64,000 bases of DNA from Micromonospora_J zhanjiangensis (lineage in GTDB: Bacteria; Actinomycetota; Actinomycetes; Mycobacteriales; Micromonosporaceae): the NCBI RefSeq assembly GCF_042650605.1, contig NZ_JBHSBN010000006.1, positions 254,503-318,502 of the forward strand. Direction: 5' to 3'. The notes beneath the pieces are model-generated. The model was not told the DNA's origin and searched no databases. It saw only the letters and a list, made by a program, of their open reading frames with translations. The position numbers and the translations under genes are program-made. Below, one piece after another: positions 41,786-49,872 of the stretch. Position 1 is the stretch's first letter, and every line of letters begins with the position of its first letter.

Positions 41786-42042
41786 AGCGATGCCGCGTAG
41801 CGCGCCGCCGCTGCAGCCGCTGCCTGCAATGCCTGGACGGCTTGGTCGACCTCCTTTTCGGCGGCCTGCAGCGTCGCGATCATCTCCTGGTCGACCCGCT
41901 GAGCGCTGCCTCCGATGGTGGAACTCACCTGCCCCACAGCCTGGGAGAATTTGGGTTTGAAGGCGCTGAGCCCTTGGGCCTGCGTGCGGGCCTGCTGGCC
42001 CAACTGGTCAATCTGCTGCCTGAGCTGGTTGAGTTGCGACAC
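41782..42042 (-). CDS. WXG100-like small helical protein
   Basis: 86-aa all-helical protein without Cys or signal peptide. Two long helices flank a turn at SSTIGGSAQ in the middle, where ESAT-6-type proteins have W-x-G. The size (about 100 aa), hairpin shape and an FtsK/SpoIIIE-type ATPase in the same operon suggest a WXG100-like protein, but the Trp is missing, so the assignment is tentative. The Gln/Ala-rich sequence could also be a simple coiled coil. Its stop overlaps the protease start. Confidence 0.55.
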   Translation of the reverse strand: MSQLNQLRQQIDQLGQQARTQAQGLSAFKPKFSQAVGQVSSTIGGSAQRVDQEMIATLQAAEKEVDQAVQALQAAAAAAARYAASL

Positions 42043-42080
42043 GATTCCTCCACCTATGGGTACGGCCCGGTGTCGGGCTT

Positions 42081-42560
42081 TCAGCTCCTACCGGGCCCGT
42101 ATACAACAAGTAGCGCGGCCGTGATAAGGACGACGACCAGCAGCGCACCGGCGACCTTGGGCCACGCGCGGCCGCCGCCGTTCCCGGCCCGTTCCGGCTC
42201 CGGCAGCGGGGGCCCCGGACGGCTCGCCACCGTCACGAGCTCGACGACGCGAGCCTGCAGGGTCCGGACCGCTTCGGTGACGTCCCGGTCGGTCGCCTGC
42301 TCTACATGGGTCGGCTCTAACGGCAACGGCAGCATCTCCCCGTGATCCGCGGCCAGCAGCACCGACCGGGCGAATTCCAGCTGCCGAGTCACCTCCTTGC
42401 GCAGGCGGCCATTACGGGCCGTCACCGACTGTGCGTCGGCCTGCACACCTTCGAGCTCCCGCCGCTGTCGTTCGGCCTCTGTCCGCGCCTCCTGCTCCGC
42501 GTGGGCCCGCAGCGCGAGGAGGCCGCCCACCGCCCGCAGGTAGTCGTCATATGCCGTCAT
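42081..42560 (-). CDS. Coiled-coil protein with C-terminal membrane anchor
   Basis: 159-aa protein. Residues about 10-70 form a charged coiled coil (LRAHAEQEARTEAERQRREL), followed by another helix (VTEAVRTLQARVVELVTV), a Pro/Gly linker and one transmembrane helix at the C-terminus (VAGALLVVVLITAALLVVY). It is therefore a tail-anchored protein with a cytoplasmic coiled coil, probably scaffolding the FtsK-like ATPase at the membrane. It overlaps the ATPase gene by 4 bp. No named family. Confidence 0.7.
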   Translation of the reverse strand: MTAYDDYLRAVGGLLALRAHAEQEARTEAERQRRELEGVQADAQSVTARNGRLRKEVTRQLEFARSVLLAADHGEMLPLPLEPTHVEQATDRDVTEAVRTLQARVVELVTVASRPGPPLPEPERAGNGGGRAWPKVAGALLVVVLITAALLVVYGPGRS

Positions 42561-45352
42561 CGCTCCTCCCAGTCGACTCGGAGCAAAGCGTTCGCATCGG
42601 CCCGGGTCAGTGGCGCCATTGGAACGACCGTCACGGGAGCCGGGAACTCCTGCCGGTCGTACAGCAGCCCTCGGTTGTCCCTCGGCTGCCAGGCGACCGT
42701 ATGCCCCATCACGTCAACGACGTCGCGTTGGGAGATCCGCAGCGCGAGCACCCCATCGATCTCGACGGATGCGTCGAAGCCGAGGTGGTTGCGGTACATA
42801 CCAACGCTGGTCCACCACCCGATCAGGTGTGTACGACGGGCCGGGCCGTCGCGCAGGATGCTGCGCAGCACGTCGAGATCGCTTACCATGTCGCCGTCGA
42901 GTGCGCTGAGGGTGCCCGCGCGGTCCAGCGCCGGGGCGAGGATGTAGTGAGTATCGTGCTGCGCGGCGACGCTTGTGATCTCGACAGCGATCCGGCGCAG
43001 TTCGGAGCCCAGATCCGCCTGGGGCACCAGGCGTAGGGGCAGTCCGAGTCGCTCCAGGAGCCAGCCCAGATGGTCCAGGCCGGACTCCGTCGCCTCGCCG
43101 GCCCGGCCGAGGTCGAACAGTGTGAACTTCGCGTCCCCGGCGGGATGCTGCAGCGCGAGTGACACGGCGACGGCTTGCATGGCACCGAGCGCGAGATTCG
43201 CCTCGCCGTCTGGGCCGGCCGGTGACCGGCGGCTGCCGGCACCGAGGATCGCGAGGTGTCTGCCGGGTTCGGCGGCGAACACCACACCTTCGGCACGCAG
43301 CGGGTGCGCGACGGCGAGCCCGATCAGCCCGACCCGGCCGGCCAACGGGTGGGTGCGCGCGGCAGCACGCAGGTCGCGCAGCCGATCGATGGCGTGCCCG
43401 AGCGTGACCGGGCGGCCGCCTTCGAAGACCTCGGGCGGCGCCGACCCGGGTGGGCGCGCGAGCCAGCACCGGCGCCGGACAACGTCCAACGTGACGCTGT
43501 CCGCAGCGGCGATGGTCACCCGCTGGTTGGCGTCCTGCCGGCCGGACTCGAGGTTCACGATCGCCTCGCCGCGGTAGCGCAGTTCAGCTGCGTCGGGGTT
43601 GTGCTGGTCGAGGACCGCGCGGGATTCCCCGGCCGAGTTCTTGAACGCCACCCGGATCGGGAACTGCGCGTAAATACCGTCCTGCTTCGCGAGCAGGGTG
43701 GTGATCCCAGAGATGGTCTGCGACGCAAGCAGCAGGTGGATGCCGTAGGCGCGGCCCTGCCGGGCCAGGCGCTCCAGCAACCCGGCGGCGCGCGTGCTGA
43801 TCTCGTCGTCCTCGGTGAACAGGATCTGGAACTCGTCGATCACGACGACGAGCCTCGGCATCACCGCGTCCGGAACCTGGGCTCGATACACGGAAAGCTT
43901 GTCGCCGTACGGCTTGATGATTGCGGCCCGCCGTCGGAACTCCCCGGCCAGTCCGTCGAGGACCGCCACTGCGAACTCGCGGTCGGTCTCGAACCCGATA
44001 ACAGCGGCCTGCGGTAGCCAATCGCGGCTCTGCGGTGTCGACGCCAGCGCATGAAACGTCACACCCTCCTTGAGATCCAGCAGGTACAGCCGAACTTCCT
44101 CCGGGCCGTACCGGGCCGACAAGGCATGCACGAAGACCTTCAGAAAGTTCGACTTGCCTTGGCCCACGGCACCGGTCACGAGCACGTTGTGCCGCTGACC
44201 GCGCTCGTCACCCAGCACGATCTCCACGATTTGCTGCCCCGACCTGCCGATCGGCACGCAGATGCCCTCGGCGCTGGAGCGCGGCGGGGCTCCGGCCGGA
44301 TCGAGCAGGTCCGCGAGCGGCAGCTGAGGTGGCGCCATCGCCTCACTCGCTTGGGCCACCGCTTCGGCTGCCTCGGCGACGAGCCGCGACGCGATGGGCG
44401 GGTCGAGGAGCACGCCGACGTCCGGCAACCGTGACCACCGCACCGGCACGCCCATCGACAGCACGTCCACGCCGGCCAATGCATGCTTGACGTCCACGCC
44501 GTGCGGAGGCTGGATCACCCGATTGTGGTGCACGAGGAAGCTGACCCCGCAAGCTGGGCCGGCGCGTAGCAGCGCCGCCAGCGCTGCGGCCGTCGCCGCG
44601 TCGAAGCCGGCGGGGAAGTCGGCGATGGCCACGAGCCGGAAGCTCTCGATCGGCTGCCCGGTACCGGCGCGCAGTCCGCTCAGCGTCACCGGACTGCCCC
44701 GCCGCAGCTCGTTGATCCGCTGAACTTCGGCGGTCAGCCGCTTCAGCATCGAGTCGAGGTCACCGGGCGTCGTGCCGATTTCCCGGAGCAGGCCGGCGTC
44801 GGCCCGGCGCAAGGGTGCGAACGGCGCGAACAGTCCGCGCAGCTGCGGGTCGAAGCCATGGAGGACCAGCTGGCCAGCCCCGGTGCCGACCAGTGCCCGC
44901 AGGGCGACGGAGTGCAGCGGACCGAGGTCGGCGTCGTCGGCCTCCAGCACCAGGTTGGCCCGGTCGAGCAGTGGCACCAGCAACGGGATATCAGGGTGGT
45001 CCGGCACCTCCAGCCCACCAGCTCGGACGTAGGAAGCGGCGGCGAAGGGATCGGCAACCGGTCGCGGTGGCCGGCCCCAGGGGGCCGCGGCTTCGCCCGG
45101 GGCGAGCACGGTGACCGCCTGCGTGAGCGCCGCATGGGCCTGAGTAGCGGCGGCCAGCGCCCGTTCGGCGCCCTGCAGACGGGACCAACGCCCCTCACGC
45201 TCGGCCGCCTCCTGCCTCGCGATCACTGCGGCCTGCGCGGCATCGTCCGCTGCGGCCAAGACGCCCAACGCACGTGCGCCGGAGTCCATCACGCGTCCGA
45301 CCGCGGCGGCGAGCAGCGGGACCGGCATCCTTGGAGGCATGCGCGGCGTCAT
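42557..45352 (-). CDS. FtsK/SpoIIIE-type ATPase of the chaperone operon
   Basis: 931-aa ATPase. The N-terminal ~110 residues are a helical, Ala-rich region. The middle has one FtsK/SpoIIIE (HerA-FtsK) motor with Walker A TGAVGQGKSN (about 392-401) and Walker B VVVIDEF (about 499-506), plus the sensor-like LLLASQT. A second domain after about 640 (GLIGLAVAHPLRAEGVVFA, TLFDLGRAGEA) resembles a degenerate ATPase repeat, as in EccC proteins, but lacks a clear P-loop. No FtsK-type membrane segments or gamma domain are present, so it is not the chromosome translocase. It most likely moves a protein or DNA substrate. Overlaps the GrpE gene by 4 bp. Confidence 0.85.
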   Translation of the reverse strand: MTPRMPPRMPVPLLAAAVGRVMDSGARALGVLAAADDAAQAAVIARQEAAEREGRWSRLQGAERALAAATQAHAALTQAVTVLAPGEAAAPWGRPPRPVADPFAAASYVRAGGLEVPDHPDIPLLVPLLDRANLVLEADDADLGPLHSVALRALVGTGAGQLVLHGFDPQLRGLFAPFAPLRRADAGLLREIGTTPGDLDSMLKRLTAEVQRINELRRGSPVTLSGLRAGTGQPIESFRLVAIADFPAGFDAATAAALAALLRAGPACGVSFLVHHNRVIQPPHGVDVKHALAGVDVLSMGVPVRWSRLPDVGVLLDPPIASRLVAEAAEAVAQASEAMAPPQLPLADLLDPAGAPPRSSAEGICVPIGRSGQQIVEIVLGDERGQRHNVLVTGAVGQGKSNFLKVFVHALSARYGPEEVRLYLLDLKEGVTFHALASTPQSRDWLPQAAVIGFETDREFAVAVLDGLAGEFRRRAAIIKPYGDKLSVYRAQVPDAVMPRLVVVIDEFQILFTEDDEISTRAAGLLERLARQGRAYGIHLLLASQTISGITTLLAKQDGIYAQFPIRVAFKNSAGESRAVLDQHNPDAAELRYRGEAIVNLESGRQDANQRVTIAAADSVTLDVVRRRCWLARPPGSAPPEVFEGGRPVTLGHAIDRLRDLRAAARTHPLAGRVGLIGLAVAHPLRAEGVVFAAEPGRHLAILGAGSRRSPAGPDGEANLALGAMQAVAVSLALQHPAGDAKFTLFDLGRAGEATESGLDHLGWLLERLGLPLRLVPQADLGSELRRIAVEITSVAAQHDTHYILAPALDRAGTLSALDGDMVSDLDVLRSILRDGPARRTHLIGWWTSVGMYRNHLGFDASVEIDGVLALRISQRDVVDVMGHTVAWQPRDNRGLLYDRQEFPAPVTVVPMAPLTRADANALLRVDWEER

Positions 45353-45858
45353 GCCGAGCCCGGTCGGACGTCATCGGGGATCCGATGGCCGATCACCACC
45401 TGTGCCGGCCGGAGCACCCGGTTGTCGATCAGATAGCCGGTGCGTCGTTCGTGCAGGATCCGGCCCTGATCGGCGTCGGAGTCCACCGGTACCCGCTCAA
45501 CCGCATCGTGCAGGCTCGGGTCGAACTCCTCACCGATCGAGGCGATCGGTCGAATGCCGCGCCGGGCGAGCACCTCCGAGATCTCGTCCAGGACCGAGAC
45601 GAGCAGCGCGGCCGGGTCAGCGCCCGCGCGGCCGGCGGTGCCAACCCGGTCGGTCACGAGCAGCAGCTCCCGGCACAGCGGCGCGATGAACTGCCCGACC
45701 AGGTCGGATCGGGCGAAGTCGAGCTCCTGACAGAGCCGGTCGTAGAGCTCCTGCCGGCGGCGGTCCTCCAGTAGCCGCCGCTGGAAGAGGTCGCGCAGCT
45801 GCATGACCTCCTCGACCAGCGCCGCCAGGTCGGCCGTCCCGGCGGTCACTTGCCCCAC
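45349..45858 (-). CDS. GrpE-like nucleotide exchange factor
   Basis: 169-aa GrpE-like protein that would exchange ADP on the Hsp70 two genes upstream. After an N-terminal helix (LVEEVMQLRDLFQRRLLEDR) comes the GrpE core: FIAPLCRELLLVTDRV, ISEVLARRGIRPI, EEFDPSLHDAVERV (the GrpE FDP-H-A signature) and VLRPAQVVIG. It is shorter at the N-terminus than housekeeping GrpE. It overlaps its upstream neighbour by 13 bp and the FtsK gene by 4 bp, which shows that the chaperone and ATPase genes form one unit. Confidence 0.88.
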   Translation of the reverse strand: MGQVTAGTADLAALVEEVMQLRDLFQRRLLEDRRRQELYDRLCQELDFARSDLVGQFIAPLCRELLLVTDRVGTAGRAGADPAALLVSVLDEISEVLARRGIRPIASIGEEFDPSLHDAVERVPVDSDADQGRILHERRTGYLIDNRVLRPAQVVIGHRIPDDVRPGSA

Positions 45859-46979
45859 CGCAGAACCTGACCGGCGAGTTGCTGGGCGGCGTGCTGGTAG
45901 GCCGGCTTGCGATGGCGGGAGATGTACAGCGCCACCACGCCCACCGCGATGGGTGCGGCGATGAACAGTCCGGCGGCTACGCCTCCGCCGTCACCGCTGC
46001 CGAGTCCTCCGCAGAGGCCGCACAGCGAGGCGATGAGCATGAAGCCGTAAAGTTGCCAGGCTGAGCTGTGCACCCACATCATCTCGCGGCTCGAGGTGGC
46101 GAGCCGCCGCAGCTCCACAACGGCGGCGGCCGCGTCCTGGTCCCGCAGGCCCAGTTTCGCGATCCGATCCGCATTGCGATTAAGCAGGTCTGCCTGCGCT
46201 TGCGAGGTCACGATGATTGTGCCGTCGCGAAGCAGGGTCACCGAGTGGCGAGCCGTCGCCTCCAGGGCGGCTCCGAGATAGTACTTGAAGATGTTGTTGT
46301 CGCGATGCTCCTGCACCACCGCTTCCATGATGCTCAGCGCCTTCTGCGGCTCATCGGTGGCGAGCAGGACCTGTGCGATGGCGGTGCGGGTCACGGGGTT
46401 GCCCGGTGCCAGCCGCAACGCTGTCTCGAACTCGCGCATAGCCAGTGGCCACTTCTCCTGCTGGGCGTAGACCTCACCGAGGTCGTGGTGGTACTCGGAC
46501 TCGTCCGGGGCGATGCGGATCGCCTCGGCGAACTCGAACTCGGCGTCGGCCGCTTGGCCCAGCAGGAACGATGAGTGGGCGCGCAAGAACCATGCGCCGT
46601 GGTCCCCGCCGCGCTGATTTGTAGCCTCGCGGGCCGCGCGGTGCGCCGCGCCCGGATTGCCCATTTCCAGGTAGACGCGGGCGCGGTCGAGCCAGTCGGC
46701 GTCGCCGTCCTGATGCGCGGTCTCGGGCGCCGCACGGCGCTGGTCCGGCAGCCTGCGGTCGTATCCCTGCCGCTGCTGGGTGTTAAGCAGGACCCGCTCG
46801 GCCTCGTCGATGTTACGTACCCGCGTCTCCGCCTCGCCGCGCCGCTTGGGGTCAGCGCTGGCCTGCCGTTTGATCCAGATCCGGCGCTGCTGGCTCACCG
46901 CGGCCTTGATCTGTGCCGTGTCGGCCGTCTCGGGAATTTGCAGGATCTCGTAGTAGTCCACAAACGTTGCGGTAGTCAT
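45846..46979 (-). CDS. J-domain-like / TPR / membrane protein
   Basis: 377-aa protein. Residues 8-75 look like a J domain (DYYEILQIPETADTAQIKAA ... IDEAERVLLN ... GYDRRLPDQ) but the HPD tripeptide that stimulates Hsp70 is missing: the loop reads RRIWIKRQASADPKRR. Residues about 95-240 hold tetratricopeptide repeats (AEFEFAEAIRIAPDESEYHH, AMREFETALRLAPGNP). Two C-terminal transmembrane helices (LYGFMLIASLCGLCGG, GLFIAAPIAVGVVALYI) anchor it. It is a likely adaptor that brings the operon's Hsp70 to the membrane through a non-canonical contact. It overlaps the Hsp70 stop by one base. Confidence 0.8.
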   Translation of the reverse strand: MTTATFVDYYEILQIPETADTAQIKAAVSQQRRIWIKRQASADPKRRGEAETRVRNIDEAERVLLNTQQRQGYDRRLPDQRRAAPETAHQDGDADWLDRARVYLEMGNPGAAHRAAREATNQRGGDHGAWFLRAHSSFLLGQAADAEFEFAEAIRIAPDESEYHHDLGEVYAQQEKWPLAMREFETALRLAPGNPVTRTAIAQVLLATDEPQKALSIMEAVVQEHRDNNIFKYYLGAALEATARHSVTLLRDGTIIVTSQAQADLLNRNADRIAKLGLRDQDAAAAVVELRRLATSSREMMWVHSSAWQLYGFMLIASLCGLCGGLGSGDGGGVAAGLFIAAPIAVGVVALYISRHRKPAYQHAAQQLAGQVLRWGK

Positions 46980-48508
46980 CAGCCCACCTCGGTCGTGCGC
47001 ATCTTGTTGGCCGCGTCGGCGACCTGGCTCCTGGACATGTTGGCGATGTTGGGCACCTCGAACGTGCCCAGCGAAGTCCTCGCGGTAAGGTCGTTGACCT
47101 CGACGAACACGGTCTGGTCAATGTCATAGGCGTAGATCACCTCGATCGGGGCCCCGGCCGGATAGGCAGGGATGCGTACGCGCAATGGCTTGTCGCCGGT
47201 CGCGTTGCGCACGTACTCAGGGTCGGTGTCATCGCCAATGGTCACCTCGACGTCAATCTCAAGCTGGTTGTCATGAACCGTGGTGAAGTAGCTGGGGTGC
47301 TTGGCTGGAATTTTGGTGTTGTGCGGAATGATCACTGTATTTTCCAGGCGGCCGGTGTTCGGATTGATCGCGAATGTGCCCAGTCCGTGTGAAGTGACAT
47401 CACCGACCTTGATACGATTACCATTCACGGTGAGATTGGGGACACCGCTGCGCTCGGACTCGACTAGGCGCGCCTGCACCGCAGCGCCGAGCGCGACGAT
47501 CTCGTCAGGATGTATACGCCGCTCGATGGGCCGGCCGATCGCGTTTTCGACCATCCTGCGAACCATGGGCATCCTCGTCGATCCGCCGACCAGGAGCACA
47601 CGATCGATGTCGTCCCAGGTCAGACCGGCGTCGTCGCGGACCATCTCGGCCATCTCCCTGGTCCGGCTCAGCAGCCCCGACGTGATCGATTCGAAGTCCG
47701 CCCGGCTCACCTCGAGGGTGGTGGTCATGGTGTTACCGCTGAGCACGACGCGTGCCCGCTCGACGCTCGACAGCGAGTGTTTGGCGAGTGCGGCCCGCTC
47801 CCGCAGTCCCGCCTCTAACTCCCCTCCGTCGAGGAGGTCCTCACCACCGGCGGCGGTGTACCGCTCGTTGAGCAGGCGCATCAGCTCGCCGTCCCAGTTG
47901 AAACCGCCCAGGTTGCGATCGCCGCCGGTGGCGAGGATGTCGAAGGAGCCGCCGTCGATGCGCAGGATCGTGACGTCGAAGGTGCCACCGCCGAGGTCGT
48001 ACACCAGAATTGTGCCGTTGAATCCCGACGACAGTCCGTAGGCGATCGCGGCTGCGGTCGGCTCGTTGAGCACTCGTACGACCTTCACTCCGGCGATGCG
48101 GCCCGCATCGCGGGTGGCCTGCCGTTGCGCATCGTCGAAGTAGGCGGGAACCGTGATGACGGCCTCCGTGACGGGCACGCCGAGTGCCAACTCGGCGTCT
48201 TCCTTCAACCGCTTGACGATGAGCGCGGAGACTTCTTCCGGTCGGTACGTCCGCCCGTCCGTCGCGTCGAACCGCCAAGACGCGTCGCCCATCGCCCGCT
48301 TGACGAACTCCACGACATCCAGCGGTGCGGTCGTAGCGGCGCGTTTGGCCACGGTGCCCACGAGAGGCATGTCGCCCTGGAACAGCACCACGGAGGGTGT
48401 GATGGACTCGCCATCGCGATTGGTGAGGACCTCCGGGTGGTCGAACTCGTTGACCACGGCCACGGCGGAGTAGGTGGTACCTAGATCAATCCCGACAATC
48501 CTGCTCAA
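46979..48508 (-). CDS. Hsp70 (DnaK-like) chaperone lacking the lid domain
   Basis: 509-aa Hsp70. The nucleotide-binding domain (about 1-365) has VGIDLGTTYSAVAV, VITVPAYFDDAQRQATRDAG, VLNEPTAAAIAYGL, VYDLGGGTFDVTIL and LVGGSTRMPMV, all intact. A beta-type substrate-binding domain follows (about 380-500), but the C-terminal helical lid of DnaK (about 100 residues) is absent, so it is a specialised paralogue, not the housekeeping gene. First gene of a seven-gene operon running to 40892. No CIRCE or HAIR element was recognised upstream. With GrpE and the J-like protein it forms a complete dedicated chaperone set. Confidence 0.92.
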   Translation of the reverse strand: MSRIVGIDLGTTYSAVAVVNEFDHPEVLTNRDGESITPSVVLFQGDMPLVGTVAKRAATTAPLDVVEFVKRAMGDASWRFDATDGRTYRPEEVSALIVKRLKEDAELALGVPVTEAVITVPAYFDDAQRQATRDAGRIAGVKVVRVLNEPTAAAIAYGLSSGFNGTILVYDLGGGTFDVTILRIDGGSFDILATGGDRNLGGFNWDGELMRLLNERYTAAGGEDLLDGGELEAGLRERAALAKHSLSSVERARVVLSGNTMTTTLEVSRADFESITSGLLSRTREMAEMVRDDAGLTWDDIDRVLLVGGSTRMPMVRRMVENAIGRPIERRIHPDEIVALGAAVQARLVESERSGVPNLTVNGNRIKVGDVTSHGLGTFAINPNTGRLENTVIIPHNTKIPAKHPSYFTTVHDNQLEIDVEVTIGDDTDPEYVRNATGDKPLRVRIPAYPAGAPIEVIYAYDIDQTVFVEVNDLTARTSLGTFEVPNIANMSRSQVADAANKMRTTEVG

Positions 48509-49041
48509 TTTCGTTCTCCAGGTTCCCAGTCCAAGTTTCGAACCGAAGGTTCCTCAGCATTGCGCTTTCAGGCTCGCGGATCACTGCGGGCGATATCGCC
48601 CCAGCACGAAGAGAACGTTCGACAATCCAGAGTTCGCCCCACTCCCGGGTGCCGCTCTTGAAAGAGAGCCTAACGGCGGGGCCATGACAGACAAGAGCTG
48701 AGTGCCAGAAGGAACCCGTCGAAGTTATCCGGTGGCCGAACCTCCTAACCCGCTCGCCCGGTTGGTCTGCCGTGGGCGATGACCTGACGGGGCGATTATC
48801 CGCCCAGGCAATGCTGGCGCAGAACCGATGAGGGCGTATACGAGCTATGGACGGAGGCTTCTCAGAGACTTCGGGGAGCACCGATCAGACTGTCGGTAGA
48901 CCCAGCAGCCGGTAGGTCGGAATGGATCGGCCATATCTTGGTAGTCACCTCATCCCTTTGCGTGACCCGGCCGTCCAGGCGTGGCACATATAGTGTTTGG
49001 TCAACGCCGGGGCGCCGAACGACCAAGGGGTGGATTCGATC
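48509..49041. promoter_or_regulatory. Divergent promoter region of Hsp70 operon and NrdR-like gene
   Basis: 533 bp without a gene. Near the right end, CACATATAGTGT (48985-48996) reads on the other strand as ACACTATATGTG, much like the NrdR-box core ACACTATAT, 46 bp before the NrdR-like start. A small palindrome CTCTT-GA-AAGAG lies at 48655-48666. No HspR-type (CTTGAGT...ACTCAAG) site is present. Confidence 0.5.
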
Positions 49042-49872
49042 ATGAAATGTCCGTCGTGCGGAAGTGAGCGCACTCGGGTCAAGGACTCTCGCCCGTGTGG
49101 CGGTGAAACCGTGCGTAAACGAGTCTGCGAAGGTTGCGGTCAGCGTTTCTCCACCGCCGAGCGAATCACCGCGGAATACTTGCAGGTGCGCAAAAGGGAC
49201 GGACGAACGGAGCCGTTCAGCCGCGCGAAGATCCGCCGCAGCATCCTCAAGGCCGCAGGCAGCACGGCACTATCGCCGGTCGACGTCAATGCATTCGTCG
49301 ACCGGGTCGTGCAGGTGCTAAATCCTGATGCACCAGATCTGCCGGTACCGAGCCGGGACATCGGCCGCCTCGTGCTGCAGCAGCTGCACAGCGGCGACGC
49401 CAGGATCGAGATCGTCCGAATCCGGTACGCGATGGTGTTCATGGGCGGAACCCGGAGCGCCAGCGGGGGCTTCCGGCACCTAGCCGACTTCCTGGCGTGG
49501 CTAGAGGAGGAGTATGGCCCCGCCCGGCAGATCCAGCCTGAGTCGACGCCTTGGGCCGTCACGAAACTCGCCGGGCGGGTCGAGCCCTTCCAGGCCGCGA
49601 AACTGTCGCGCAGCATCGGCATCGCCGCCGAGGGCCGAGGAACCGAGGAACGCGTGCGCAGTCTCGTGCTGCACGCGACCACTCAGGTGCAGGAGGCGTT
49701 GCGCGGGCAGGCGCTGGTGACCTCGCAGCAGATCGCCGCCGAGACACTCAACGTGCTGCGCAGCCTCGACTCACTGGTTTATCTGCGTTACGCCTCGGCG
49801 GTGAAGCGGTACCGGTCGGTCGACGACTTCTGGCTGGACGCATGGGGTGTCATGTTCAGCGACCAGCGTTGA
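49042..49872 (+). CDS. NrdR-like regulator with zinc ribbon and two ATP-cones
   Basis: 276-aa relative of NrdR, the ATP/dATP-sensing repressor of ribonucleotide reductase genes. The zinc ribbon (Cys 3, 6, 29, 32) keeps the NrdR pattern: CPSCGSERTRVKDSR and CEGCGQRFSTAE. ATP-cone 1 follows at about 47-137 (VRKRDGRTEPFSRAKIRRSI). Unlike NrdR (about 150 aa), a second ATP-cone-like domain follows at about 170-265 (TKLAGRVEPFQAAKLSRSI, then LVYLRYASAVKRY). No reductase gene is near. Start ATG 49042 (AAGGGG at 11 bases) or GTG 49030. A NrdR-box-like site upstream suggests autoregulation. It may report nucleotide levels, for example during phage infection, to the divergent chaperone operon. Confidence 0.85.
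   Translation: MKCPSCGSERTRVKDSRPCGGETVRKRVCEGCGQRFSTAERITAEYLQVRKRDGRTEPFSRAKIRRSILKAAGSTALSPVDVNAFVDRVVQVLNPDAPDLPVPSRDIGRLVLQQLHSGDARIEIVRIRYAMVFMGGTRSASGGFRHLADFLAWLEEEYGPARQIQPESTPWAVTKLAGRVEPFQAAKLSRSIGIAAEGRGTEERVRSLVLHATTQVQEALRGQALVTSQQIAAETLNVLRSLDSLVYLRYASAVKRYRSVDDFWLDAWGVMFSDQR

Noticed and set aside
42557..45352. Chromosomal FtsK or conjugative TraB translocase
   Set aside because: It lacks FtsK membrane helices and the gamma domain, and no KOPS/clt-like or transfer genes are near; operon context points to a different role.
48655..48666. HspR/HAIR-type operator for the Hsp70 operon
   Set aside because: CTCTT-GA-AAGAG is only a short palindrome and does not fit the CTTGAGT-N7-ACTCAAG pattern.
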